A stretch of 64,000 bases of DNA. Source: Opisthorchis felineus. Its lineage: Eukaryota; Platyhelminthes; Trematoda; Opisthorchiida; Opisthorchiidae. The DNA is taken from the NCBI GenBank assembly GCA_004794785.1, contig SJOL01002287.1, positions 36,921 through 100,920 of the forward strand, in the 5' to 3' direction. The notes under the pieces were generated by a model that searched no databases, was not told where the DNA came from, and worked only from the letters and a program-made list of their open reading frames with translations. The number at the start of each line of letters is the position of its first letter. Position 1 is the first letter of the stretch. The position numbers and the translations under genes are program-made. Of the stretch, positions 20,281-33,800 are shown in pieces.

Positions 20281-21400
20281 TAGGCTTTTGATGTTTTCAG
20301 TTTTGAAAATATGTACATCTTGTCAAGACGAAGGCCAATTTGAATCCGCCCATCTAGTGTTCGCTCCGGGTCGAAATAATCTCGCACGGTTTTATTCGCT
20401 GTGCAACCCAGGTCTCCCGAATGATGTTTCATATAGAGAAATAACGCCGCACTGACATCCCACTGATAGTCTTCCTTGAACAATACTACTCCCGTCTTCT
20501 TTGTTTCAGCAATCCTTCTCAGATTTCAACTGAAATGTTGTCCTTAAGTAAAGCCAGTCTATGCCAAAAAACCGATGACCACTGTGCAGCCGTTTCATAC
20601 TGTATGGGTAGGACGCGATGCAGAATCTCTAACATGCTTCAGAGCAACACGATCCGTCAATAGCTGTTCGAATCTGATTCGAAGCCTGCCGACCAATCGT
20701 CTCAGTATTTCACAGTGTACAATTGAAGGGCAACATAAGCCAATGTCATCCTGTCAGAGCTTCATTTGTTTTATGCAGCAATGCAGATAAACAATCGGGG
20801 CACTAAAAACAACGGCAGCATGACACAAGCTACTGACGAACAAATCGGGGGGCGAACTAATCAATTTGAGCAACCAATGCAGGATTCGGAATGTCGTCCA
20901 GGATTGTCGGTACAATGCAATGATTACGCTTAATGAGATGAGGGCTTCCAGGGGCGAACCTAAGTTTTTTCTTGATCGATTTCTGAGGCCACGACACATT
21001 TCCGTTGGAAATCATCGGCAGTGCAGACTTCACGAATCTTCTTGGCAGTTCAAACCCGTGAACACCCGGATAGTAGCTGAAAACTGCTGTTCTTGGCTGA
21101 GTAGGTTAGCTTTCCACTGTTCGCGATTCCAAATATCTCTAGGTATTCCTGGAGTACGCACTACTGATGATTCCCAACAGATGTTAAACAACTTTACAGT
21201 GCTTTTCGACATGGATGAACTTCACTTACAGGATGAAATCTCCGTTGAAATCTCCGTTCCTAAGTCCAATAATGTCAACTTCGTAGATTTGTCGGCTCGC
21301 TTCTTTGCGGCCCTCATAGCACACTTATTCGACCTACTAACTCCATACATTTCGGCGTAACCCAATAGTGTCTGTATTAATCATAGACGCGTGTGACGCG
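20281..21400. other. Unclassified; contains a 164-codon open frame
   Basis: The plus-strand frame at 20,866-21,360 is the longest in this part. I recognise no domain in it, its composition is not convincingly protein-like, and no splice structure links it to anything. It may be a decayed retroelement on either strand. Confidence 0.3.
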
Positions 21401-22540
21401 GCTCATCTGATGTATTAAAATCGGGTAGGTGCTCGATTGTTCCGTTACATATGTGAATTACAAGGGAAGGGAGGACCATTGGTTCGAGACTCCCTGTAAA
21501 AAAGACAGACAAACATACATAAGATAATAAAAACCTTAGAGTAGATCGAGATAGGCATTAAATTGACTTTCAAACAGTTGAATTTGTACGAGCAAGTGGA
21601 AATGGAAATCAACGGAGAGTTTTACTAAAGTAAAAGGAACAGTAGAGTTCACTTTTACAATTTGTGATGGTATTGTGATACGGCTGACTAGATAGATACA
21701 GAAGTGTTTCCCGTTTGAACATCACGAGCAAAGGGACGGAAGAGGTGAGCGAACGGTAGAATAAGGTAAAAGAGCCCATTCTTCGGCAGCGAAGACGTGT
21801 TTGAAGTGGATCAGTATCAGCGAGGCTGAAATTTTGTGTTGATTTGAGTCAGTGTGCGATAACTAAAGAGGAGCCCCAGCATAAAGGTGCGAGCAGCAGT
21901 CTAGGGTGGGATGAATTTGGGATTTCTAAAGCAGAAAGGGTGAAATAACTGCATGTCTGAGCTTCGAAACCAGCCTTCCTAGGTGCTCGCGTCGCGGGGA
22001 TTTGGCGTGTGAGGATCAGGATACATCAAAGAAGGCTGAATGGAGAATGCCAGTGTATCCTAATAATGGTTTCAAATCGCTAATGAAGCGACGAATGAAG
22101 ATAGACGGGACTTGGAAGGGCTGAGCGTCACCGCTTTTGACCAGCACCATTTGAGGTCAGTTGCAAAGTCCATATCCAGAGTATTAATAGTTTGTCCATA
22201 GTTGAGAAGAAACGGATCTCTGAGTGATAGGAATGCGAAAAGTGCAAAGTGGCGTCGCCCTCAAAGACATGGGTAGAGGATGCAATGAGCAACAGAATTT
22301 CGCTCACACTAAAGAGGATGAGGGCGCACTTCTTTGATGTTTTGAGTCCGAGGGACCATGCCGCTTGAATGTGACAGTAGCATCACCCTTTTCCTGCTAG
22401 TGACTCTTATGGTATTGTGCTGCTTGTGACCCACTGAACGATGTCACCTCAGTTGGTGATGAAACGTTTGACAACCAACTGCCAAGCTCGGCGAACAGAC
22501 TAACAACTGAGCAGTGCACCCGAGCTACCTATGTTCCACA
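21401..22540. other. Purine-rich stretch, no gene recognised
   Basis: The plus strand is rich in G and A for about 0.9 kb (roughly 21,500-22,350), with few open frames. No family resemblance was seen. Confidence 0.45.
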
Positions 22541-22599
22541 GTTGTGCTGCTTCCCTGAAGTCGCCACCAGAAAGTTAGGGGGGCATTAGTTGTCATGTT

Positions 22600-22760
22600 A
22601 CACAAAACAGGTTCGAAGCTTGTCGTTATAGCGGGCAAAGATCTAAACTCCAGAATTAGGTTGTTCACGAATTTGTCCCGTTTGCAAGGTGGATTTTCTG
22701 CCTTACCCATACAGTACTTCTGAAGCGTCAAGGCCGTAAGGCTTGTTTGGGCATTGTGTA
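22600..22760 (+). mobile_element. Possible LINE endonuclease relic
   Basis: The plus-strand frame includes SKLVVIAGKDLNSRIRLF followed by LQGGFSALP. It resembles the VIAGDFNAQVG...GGRFG segment of RTE-like endonucleases. The match is short and interrupted, so confidence is low. Confidence 0.35.
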
Positions 22761-22799
22761 TTCTCGCGCCTTCCGTTCACACAGGGTGTCAAGGAAATG

Positions 22800-25700
22800 A
22801 TTGATTCGTAGGCGCCTGCATGTTGTACCATACTGAATGATAGTGGATAAGATCGAAGTTACATTTATTTGAGCTAGCTAGCTGGATTTATTATTTGCCA
22901 GAATTCCTCAGTAGAAGTGCAGACGGTCGATTGAAATCCTATGCATAATAATTGGAGATCATGAAGCTGTTTCAGCCTGTTGACACTCGACACACGCTTA
23001 TAGCCACTAACGGTTTTCAATACATGTGAATTGACTATAGTCCCGTGCAGTACCAATGAGCATATCTTGAATTGACGGTTGCTTCAAAGTATGCAGACGA
23101 GACCCACTCAAAACATGCCGTCATTAAGCACGGAACAGAAGCAAGGCAAAGTTGGCGGTCGTTTCGTACGTTTGAAAGATTTCAACCGCTACTGTCATTC
23201 GTCACTTGGTTAGATTACTTGTCAGTCGTCTACACTCGTTGTCAAATTGAATAGCTGCACTGCACATGCACTGATGGGCGCAGATAAGCAGGTACACGAT
23301 TCTCCTTCGAGAACTTTTCAGTCGATTGTTCAGCTGCATGGTACTCTCTTTTTCGGTTCACCCCATTCTATCCTTCCGTGCGACTGGTGTTTTCACTCGC
23401 ATACCATGTTGTCGTGTGTTCGGTAGATGAGGTTGATCCAATCGTGCATCACATCTGAGGCGTCTCACACGTATTCTCAAGTGTGTGCATCTCAGAGAAT
23501 CGGCAGTAATTGGCAAGAGGTGGGTGTTTAGCCTTTTCCATTCTAGTCTTTTGATAAACTGGATCGGTCGCTCAGGAGGTGACCGTGACGTTCCATTAGT
23601 CATGTAGACTGTCTTCACCGCATGCGCGATCTTTCCCTCGTATGCATTCGTTTTGTTGCTCCTCGTACCGTATGGTGCAACCCGCCACTCAGCCACTTTC
23701 ATGTCTTATCTTCAACCGGGAGAAACCTTCTTGAAAAAAAAACCGTGGACCGATTTTGCGTACGGTTTGTACAATATTTGGTTAGCCTTCTACCATCGGC
23801 TAGTCATTTGAGGAGCCGGTTAGTTTTATACCCGCGTGTCATTCAAGGTTTAGCTTCATTCACTGCGGCACTATTCCGAGCATCACACCGCAGTCAACCT
23901 GAGCATGGGGAATGATGCGGACTGGGAGGGGAGCTGAAAGGTAAGGACGGCGTAATCGTATGCTCCACGTAAAGCAGAACTACTCGTCCTGTTTTATGCA
24001 TCAGAGTAAATCATGTAACGTGTTCATCATTAACCGATACATTCAATGGAAAAACACGCGAATCAGGTCAATAATACAAGTGGATTGGTTGCGCTTAGCC
24101 GGAAAAAAGTACTATCTACCGTGCCTCTGCATCACTGGTCATACTTGGATAACTGCGTCGTTTTGCATGCCACCTCTATATATGGATGGGGCTGGATGTA
24201 CGATTGCTGTGATTCTATGGCATTTATGTATATTTTGCTCACAATCCATTTTCTCCAGCATGTTTGATTTGGAGGATTTGTTGTTTTAGTTGGACATTGT
24301 CACCCCTTTGATCTTTGTCCAAATAGTGCCTTAGGTAACCGAAGTTCAGGGCCGTTGTGAACGCAGTTATGGGTAGTCATCGTTTGCTGTCCAAGGGAGT
24401 AGATTTGGGAAATATCTTACAACTGAATGACCACAATTACAGTTTTTCGATATCAACTCAGCAACAGTTTAAATTTCCTCTTTGTGTCTGCTAACTGTTG
24501 GTAAAAAGATGCTGCTTAATCCAAACTGATTCGTCACGTTGTACTCATCTACTCAGAGTGCGCACACTTTTTCAAACCGTCGCTTACGCTATCTTTGCTT
24601 GTGAACCTGTGTGGAAAGTTCTGACGGATATTTTTCACTCATTTGTTTAGGGACCACCCTGCTGCTCAATCAGAGGCTCACGACAGCTCACTACGTGTGA
24701 TAGAATAATGATGGGACGATAATTCCAGTCTACCTCAGTGATAATCGTCAACCGAATTGCTGTTAACCCGATTATTGTGCCAACACCTACGACCTGGGTC
24801 CTTTTGGTGACACTGGATGGTGCATTTGTCCTGATCCCTACCACTTCTTTCCAGATTTAACTCGTAGTGCACCATGGTGCCTGTTTGTCAGCGTGTACAG
24901 TCATTTTAACTACCCACACTTTTTGATCCCATATCAGAATCGCTTCAGTTCTTTCAGTCACGATCACATTCTCTCTTTTCAAAAATTTCATAGTGTGGTG
25001 CTCGCCTTTCCACACATGGTTTTTTGTGGAAAACGATTATGTCCGGCCTTGATGTCATCCAAATCATCATTGATGCGGATTATCCTGTGTGTCAGATCCT
25101 TTCATTCACCGCGTCGATCACGTCTAATTCACTGCCTTGGTGAATTTGACTGCTTTGTCTCTACTCTTAATGGTTTTCCGGCGACATCTACTTGAATGGT
25201 TTAACAAAGCTTTCCATTCTATCGCTAGTGTTATCACGTTATTTGGGGATTGGTTTCTACTGGGTCGGTCTGAATTTTTCCCCTGCGGAGTTGGTATGCT
25301 TGCTCGCAGACGTAAATTCCACGGCATATTTTCTGGATATTTCGGTGCTCGTCAATTCGGCTGATATTTGGTAACTGAAGCGACTTTATCAGTCCACTGG
25401 CCAGTGGACTGACCATAGCTTTCAGGTACCTAATCGGTTGCTTCTTCCCAGCCAATGAAACATTCTTGCGTTGAATTGCATAACGCTTTTAGGGGACACC
25501 CTCAGAAGTCAGCTGGACGTTGCATTCTGGCTCAAATCCCAACAGTCAGCAACTTTCTTTTGTGTTTAAACGTATGGTGATGTCTCTCGTTGTTGTCGAC
25601 TGTTGATCTACAGACCCATATATGCAGAAATTTGGATCGATTCTGGGAATTGGTTATTGCCAACGTGTTCTCATTTGCTTTTGGCGGAAGCCAGCCGGCG

Positions 25701-26110
25701 GCTTCGGAAAGTACTCGGGCTAGCCTGGAAAGAATGTCAGTCAACAAAAAGCGCGTTAGGAAGTTTAAACTAGGGTCTATTAAGTAGTCAGCAACACGGA
25801 TTAAATATCCGCCTGCGCCAGTGTTCAGCTACTGTTGTTGAACAAAGAGCACACGGGGAGCAGCCCTGATGGATCGTTTTTCTAGAGACACTGCTGCTGT
25901 ATCGTACAATCAAATACTATCAAACCCTGATACAAATACAGCAAAGCATAGTGATCCTTTATTATAGAACACCCAAAACAGAATTCTCACTACATATTGG
26001 CCATGTTTATCCATCAAGCAGATCATGGAGATAAAACGAGGGGGGATATTGTACTGAAATGCTCACTATCTCAAAGGATGCCCCATTTTCGTGTTTGAAT
26101 CAAAGGTATT
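22800..26110. other. No gene recognised
   Basis: Only short frames. A perfect 24-base palindrome lies at 25,389-25,412. Minus-strand frames around 25.1-25.45 kb look faintly retroelement-like but match nothing I can name. Confidence 0.45.
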
Positions 26111-26114
26111 GTGT

Positions 26115-26285
26115 GTATCGACAAATACACTCATTTGTATATCAATTTGGTTTTCACAGGAGACTCAACTGAATCTCTCGTTTGTGATATTCTTCAACTG
26201 AATATGCTGCACAAGGGCCACCTCATTTTTCAGTTGGCACGATATTCGAGATATTGCGGTATATTTTCATAAAGTAAACCGGTCG
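26115..26285 (-). repeat. Hammerhead-repeat family copy H6, body only
   Basis: The plus strand carries ACACTCATTTGTATATCAAT, then GAGACTCAACTGAATCTCTC, then CAACTGAATATGCTGCAC and TTTCAGTTGGCACGATATT. The ribozyme head is not present in this copy. Confidence 0.75.
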
Positions 26286-26289
26286 GGGG

Positions 26290-27730
26290 CTGTCGAAGTG
26301 TTTTCATCAACCCTATGTATGGTGTATTACGTCTATGTTTTGCGTGTATGTTTGTCTAGCATGATCAAAATCAGTGCTGATTCCGACGAACTTGCGTGCT
26401 GTCCATCATACTCAAATTGAATTAGAACGACTGTTATGTGCGCGTCACAATACCATCATGTTACATCCATGAACACGAAAGCTGCTGGCAACGTATCGAA
26501 CTTAATATTATCAGGTCTGGACACTTGAGCTCCCTCATGCCTTCATCAGCACCATTAATCAGTGGTAGTGGTAGTACGATAGTCGAAGATGGTCCGGTGA
26601 TTGGCACTCTGGTCTTTCAGTCGTATCTGGGTCTCTGATTCTCTAGCCTGGGCTATTATCCACCAGTCTGCTTTATTTTCCTCTTTCCTGGGGAACGAAC
26701 GTTTCAAAATGCAGTCGTTCATCGTTAGCGTGGCCATCTTAAGCGATGGATCAACTGTTTCTCTTCTGAGAGGAAGCGATCTTCTGGAAATCAACCAAAA
26801 GTATCATTGCTGCGAGTCTATTTCCAAAGAGGGACAGATCTATCGCCATGAGCTGATTGGGGAGGAGCTGTTCATGAATCTCTCATCTTTCTTGTTTCGC
26901 AGATAAACAAAAGTTAACCATAAAAAGCGAAAGTAAGACGCCAAGCCAAACAGTTGGTTGCAGCTTGCTCAAGTAGATCTTTTGTATATTCTATTCTTCA
27001 GATGAACGTGCAGTACGAGTGTTGCTTGAGGGTTCAGTTGGACCGACAATCGAGAAGTTGAGGTAGTTTTCTCTGAAACAGTCTACGGTCCATAAGCTTG
27101 ACAGTTAAATCCACCAACTCGAGCATCTGAAGGTCACTCAGGAACTACTGCATAATAAACTTTGTTCGCATGCCGCTCACTCTACCTTGATCATGCTGCG
27201 GCGTCCAGTTTGACAACCCTCTCCGTGTGCTCAGGATAAAACTTCGCTCCGTTCCGGTTTTCAGTACCAGAGAACAATAAGCCTTTGTGCGGTGGACAGA
27301 CAATCGCAAAACATCCTCCATGTAGAACTCACCTATCTTAGGTATACGTTTTCCGTCTAAGCCCATTAAGGTGCCTGGTGTACAGTCCGTTTTCTGGCTT
27401 TACTACAGTTGGTTTCACATCAACACCAGTCAATGCAGTGGTCATCGTGCTAAGTAAAAGGGCTTATCACATCCTCGCCAACTATGGAGTATGAACCAGA
27501 TTCACAAATTCGACATCCGATTTCCTCATCGATTTCTGAGAGGTTATGGCTGGAGCCTTCAACACTAAAGTGAGCAGGTGGTTTCAGTTCGTAGTCAGTT
27601 TCATTAACGTGGTATGAGTTGCACAAAACTACTATCTGCAGAAGACCAAGTCAAACATCGTTCTATTCATATGTGCATAGGGACGAATGTAACAGGAGAG
27701 TTTTCAGCCGCATTCGTAGAACACAAGAGT
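26290..27730. other. No gene recognised
   Basis: Open frames of up to 101 residues on both strands around 26.5-26.9 kb overlap each other and show no domain. Confidence 0.4.
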
Positions 27731-27734
27731 TTCG

Positions 27735-27825
27735 TGAACGTTTTCGGAACATTTGCTGATGGGCCAACCTTCGCTTTTGACAGGCCATATTTTTAAGGCA
27801 GAAGGAGAACCAATCAGTGGGGCTT
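27735..27825 (-). repeat. Diverged relative of the Penelope-type motif at 55.1 kb
   Basis: Plus-strand blocks AACGTTTTCGG, GGGCCAACCTTC, then TTTTTAAGGCAGAAGGAG and AACCAATCAG recur in the same order as at about 55,090-55,185. The hammerhead core seen there is not preserved here. Confidence 0.4.
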
Positions 27826-27829
27826 CTTT

Positions 27830-30800
27830 CCGAAGGCAGACTCCATCGGTTAGCCAAAAGTACATGCTGGTTAGCGTGAATGGCTAACACTCACGAGGGA
27901 TGAGTTTGGAAAAGACGGTCGTCAAATTAGCCATCCATACTAACCAACAAAAAAGTTTTCCTGAGGTTCAGCATTGATTGATTCTTCTAGTCGAAAGAGA
28001 TCTCACTAAATGACTTTCCGTTTGACTTAAAACTCCGTGAACCCACCTTGCCCGACGAAGCTGCTAAGCCGAAAGGCAAATGCTGCCCTGCAATGATTCG
28101 ATTATTTTGTTTACCTGAAATCAGAAACCGAAACTGCTCAATCGATTCTTAACATTTTCCACATGGCCGGGGACGCTTCTGAATGTTTGCGTCATAATGT
28201 TGGTACAGCATCACGTTATGTAATTGAAACAGCTGGTGACAAATTAATACTCAGATTACCCCGGTTCTTTGTCGGTGCTTCTCGGAATGCACGAATTCGT
28301 TAGTCAATGAATTCGATGCTTGCTGCGGCTTGGGAGATAGCGATTATCCCCAGAAACTGACTTGTGTTATGCTTAAGTGGGAGTTGCCTTCGCGCCAGAC
28401 GTCGATGTCCACACACTTCGTTTAGGCGTTTTCAGCCTCTAGATTTCTCTTCAAAACGCCAGTGCTGGGCCTTCTGTTCTAAGGACTTACCGCCGTTCGT
28501 CATCAGATCCGACCTCCAATAAATGTCTCTGTAAAGTAACGCAACTTTCGGTCAGCAACAGAGGTGCAGTTCTCCTTTGAAGCGACCAGTTTAGCTGGTC
28601 CATTGAAGCTTCCGTTGTGTTCTAATACCCCAGAAAGAGTACTATTCGAAGTATATTTTGATAAAAAAATACTACTCAGAAGTAGACAAAATTTTATCGG
28701 CTTAGCATGTAATGCGTGCAACCGGAAATCCACGAGTGGCAACGTCAGCCAAACATCCACATTATATCCGTGCACACATTAATTCATTTGTATGAACTCG
28801 AGTATACGGTATTAAGAGCGGACAGAGACAGTATATCCGCCAGCTGCATTTGATATCCTATTCGTTCTCACTTCATCCGGATTCGCTTGAGATCTTCTGG
28901 TCCTTGGTGTTGCTCAGGTCAAAAGCCTGCAGCGAATACAAGTTCCAGTTTATCAACAAATTATCCCAGTAATCGATTTGTTTTTGGACCATTCACTGTC
29001 AGGCTGCATTCATAATGGTCGACTACAGTGCTTTACGCTTTACATAACAGTTCACTCCCTTCAGATCCAGTGTGTTAACGAATTGTGACCCTATATGTCT
29101 AAAAGAACAGTACAAATTAAACTATACTACGTTCAAGGGACATTTTGCATCCCACTTACTAAGACAGAAACTTTCTATCGAGGTAATTTTTCTCATCTTT
29201 ATATCACCTTTTTTAGTGCTTCCTTCGCATAAGGAGGCAAATCCTTTGGCAGGCTTCTTGAAAAGATGGCTAGCTAGTTGACTAACTATTTCGAAAAGAA
29301 CGGCCTTGTACTGACAATAGAACCAATCTGTCATCTGTTCTGTGTCATGCGTTTTAACTACGCCATCTTTAATGGCATATTTCGTATTACAGTACTAGCA
29401 AGAAGTGCATACGGTCACTGATTACAGATCCACAGATAAATGACATGATGCGTAAATTTCGTGATCAAGTTTTAAGACCAGTCAGAATTCAGAACCTGAC
29501 AATACTATGGCTGAGAGCAGCAACACATAGTAATGAGCTGTGGTGCCTTAATCTCCCGTATTTGCCTCAGGGAGTCCACACAGTTTCAATTTTTCCGACA
29601 TTTCCCTGAGAATGAATACGAAATTCGTAGTGGTTTAACAGTTCGTGTACGAGCCACTGTGAACAGAGGTTGCCACAAACCCTCAAAAAAAATTGGTTTC
29701 TGTTTGCGGTGTCCTAGAAGCACATGAAGTTTTCTATGCACAGCACTTGTTTTATCTCACATGATATCCTGTGGTTATTGCGAAGGTCGTTGGGGTCATT
29801 GTTAAGGTCACTTTATTATATTTATCAATTTAGCCGCTGTTCAGGAATCAATACGAACAAATGCGACCAATTCCGGGACGGTGTTCTCTCCACTCACAAG
29901 AAGAAATGCATGCGTGTGCACTCACACTAAAATATGAGTTGTTTCTCCGAACTGATCATGGCCTGGTCCCGTCTTACTGTGCCTGGTGTGTCGGGTTACG
30001 TATTGTAACCATATTGCCGGCTGACCATAATGTTAGCTGACAGGAACTTCTCACCTCAGGGTGAATTTCAAACAGAACGCGTGATGGGACACAGACTATG
30101 GTGTGTCGTTTGACCAACGGCACAGGTATGTTCAAAAGGTTTGAGGAGAAACATGTGACTTGCGTTTTCCATTGTTAAGCCTGTGTTGCAAATGGGTCGT
30201 TAAATCAATCCTACGTCTTCGTTCTGAGTGTTGTTGTGTAACCAGTACCCAAATCTTCTCTCTACCGATAAGACCATGCTGGTCAAAATTAATCAACTAG
30301 TCCTGTATTCACCAAACGTTTTGAAGCAGTGCATCTGGTTACCGTGATCCTGCCACATGACACCAGCCTTTATTGATAAACGTCTGTCCATCCAGCTTTG
30401 TCGCATATTCCCTTCGTATGTTTTGCGTTTAACAGTTGACAGTTGACATCGATTAACCACAGTTGCACCTGCAGTATTCAATAAATTCAGTGAATAACGA
30501 ACAACTTGTCTATTATTAAACCTTACCGTCCTATGCGTACTCAGTTGTCGCTCACAAGCGAAGTAAATAATCGTACACCTTTACTGTTCTATACGTTTAT
30601 CACTAAGTTCTGTGACCTTGAGGAGGGGAGTGGTGTGTCCTAAGAATATGTTGCGACCAGTGCTCAATAAACTATTTTCCTGATCAGGATGAGAAGGAAT
30701 GAAGATGTGCACTGTCCCTTTTAACAGTCACGGCTAGGAAGACAAAAATGAATAACGAATCTCTACAAAATAATTTTCAGCACTAATTGGTCCACTTTTC

Positions 30801-33800
30801 TAGCAAATACCAAACACGTTTGAGTGCGGGCTTTTAGGGTTGGATTCAGGCTTCGAAGGAATGGAAGAAATGAATTCAGGCAAAACTGCCAACTTTAACT
30901 TTGATATTCAGGTGCGACACAGTTTTCTTCCGCCACAAAACACAATTTGATTTTGTATAAATAATTGCAGCTGGAATGTCTTTCAAATGTTCCAACCCAT
31001 CTGTGCCCATTTTGTTATTTGAAGGACTGCCTGAGTTTTTATGCCTGTCCACAACTAGCACAAGTCCTTTTTTGTTCAACACTGACAGAGCTTACTGGTA
31101 TGCTTCACAGATAATTCCATGTGAGTGTCGGTTGGTTGCCAAACTGCTCAAGCCATTCGAACGCCAACAGCTTCGGTCGGAAAAGTTGGTTCATATGCGC
31201 AGGGTGGGGACGTCTGGAGTAATTTTGACACATACAAGCCATGAAATCTTTTCCGTTGTGTTTTCTCTACATTTTTCATAAAATGAGAAAGGTTTGCGCA
31301 AAAGAACTGGCTTAAACTTCCATTTCGAGTAAACTTAAATCCCGCATCTGGAAACAACAACAAATTAGACTGTTACGCATAATTGAACTGAGCCAAGTAA
31401 AACGACGACACATATAAAGGCTCCCGAGATTAATGAGTATAGGAAGGATTTATGCCCGTACGGGCGTCTGAATAAGCAATAAATGCAATGAAACGAAACA
31501 GACCCAGTTGAGGACGCTGTCAAACCAGTTCCGTATCGGATACGTTGACTTGTTGCGAGGATTACGACGGAGTTAACACAGAACTCACTTGTTAGGCGAA
31601 TAAATAGTTGCTGAGTGATGCACTTAGCGAGACAATAAGTGCCTCCAATTTCATGTCTATCAAATCAATTTTGCTTGCAGTTTGAATCCGGCAGGTGTTT
31701 TGAAGTGGACTATATTCAAAACACCCGAGAGACCGAAAGTCTGTTTGGATGGGTGCAGCGCACAGGTGGAACAGAGCTGAATGAATAGAACACCATAACC
31801 TTTGAAATCTTGAAAAGATGACAGTAACAGTCGATAACCAGAACAAATAGGGAGTGATGGATTGGATGGCTTGACCTGACAAGACTTGAGAAAGGAAGAT
31901 ATCAAGTAGGCGTAATTACGAAATGGAATGAGGCATCAGCTCACGAGGAAAAGCCATGACTGGATCTCACAATGGTGAATTACTAATCTCCCTAATCTAG
32001 TTTTGAGCTAAGTCAAAGAGCTCCCATGTCAATGGCAGCTTCATACACCCACAGAATGGCAATCTGTCGATCCAAACTGCAAAAAAATCTCGCGGATGCC
32101 CTGTCAAAAAAATTGATTTCCCCACTAGTCCACGATCGACTTAGATTTAAACCATGTCAAGACTAAATGAGAACTGGTTGCGAGATGCTTACACTGTATA
32201 GGTTAGTGTTGTGGGGGAACTTGGTAGTAAAACCCCTACAAAGTTTGATAAGGCAAGCCAAAACATTTCGGAATAAAGTATGTTGCTAGTCTTGACTTTC
32301 GCGCTTATTTCGGACAGGTCTCAACAATGTTTCTTAGCTTAGGATGCTTTCTGAGCGACGTGAGCATGCACTCGCAGTTGGTCATAGAATCGGGAAGGAA
32401 GCACGCCATCAAAATGTGGGCACACCGTTCAGTGGAATAATAAATAAAATGCGAGTAGCATCACTGACGCTTCCCACAACACACAGTTGTTGTTTGATGA
32501 ACCAACGTTCTTTTGGAACAGGATGATGGCACACACTTGTTTACATGGCTTCCTTCGTCTTTTCTGCCAAGTAGCTCGCGTGTCCAACTGACCTGGGGAA
32601 TTTCCAGATGGATAATCCACATCATATGATATACAAATTTTAATCCTAAAAGTGAACGGGAACGATCAAGAGCCAGTGACCTCAGCTTGTTCAATTGCGA
32701 CATGCATTTCAAAACACAATTCCAGAATATGTTATACAAATCAAGATAGTTTGCTCATTTCTTCTGATAAAAACAATGATATTCCAGTTTCTCCCTCCTA
32801 ATATAGACCTCCCTCGAAATGGACCTATCTGTTCCAGTGCAGAAAACATCAACACTAGACTGATGAACAATATATCAACCCACTTACCTTACAAAAATAA
32901 AAAGCAATTGAAAATGTCAGATACTTTTGGCCCCACCACTACACAATGGGGACCGATTCTTTTCAGAGAAATCAGTAAACACAAAAACCGCTTAGCATGA
33001 TAATTGTTTCCTATATAGCGATGGAAAAGTACCAAGTGTGACTCCAAATGTTTCTGATACTGATTGACTTAATCGACAAGTGAACTCCATTTAAACAGGA
33101 GTGTCTTCATGGCTTACCCGTATGGCACTGAAACATGAAATCTGTCTTGCAGTTCAGTGACAGTCAATTTAATTGCCCCGATTGGAGCTGAAAACAATCT
33201 AAAGAATTAGCGGGATAGATCCACCGCTGACAGTCCCACTGTGTGGCCTTTTGTTTAGCCACACTGATCAATGCTCTCTGGCGTGGTACTCACCAGAAAT
33301 TAGGTCTTTCTGACGCTTAAGGCTGAATTTCAGGTTGTCCAGGTGTTTGGATATCTTAAAGCTGTTAAACGTAACCAGTGAAATGGTTGCAGTATAAGCA
33401 TAAAATAAGAAAGACGCGGGATTGTTTAATTTTCTATCCTTGGGGGTATATGCATAGAGCATGCGTGTACAGGATTATCATGGCGGCCCACCCACTAGTT
33501 TGTCGAATCAACCTTGCTTCCAGTAGAGTTCTCTCTGTCTAACTCTACAAAACACCATAGCTGTGACCCCGAATAGGGTCAAGATCCTGTAGCTGTGACG
33601 AAGATCTACCACTAATCATTTCCAGGTTATCTGGCGAGCTACTTTAGGTAATCAGTCCAGATTCAGCTTGCAGCCGAGGCGGATATCGGTGATCAGATGG
33701 ACATGGAAACAACGGTTATCATTTAAGGTCGAAATGATATGCGCATCATTAAGTGACTACAGACGCCCGGGTGAGTCACAGTGATAGACACTGAAGAAGT

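Noticed and set aside
20866..21360. 164-codon plus-strand frame
   Set aside because: No recognisable domain or family motif, no exon context, and composition typical of random open frames. Kept only as an unclassified region.
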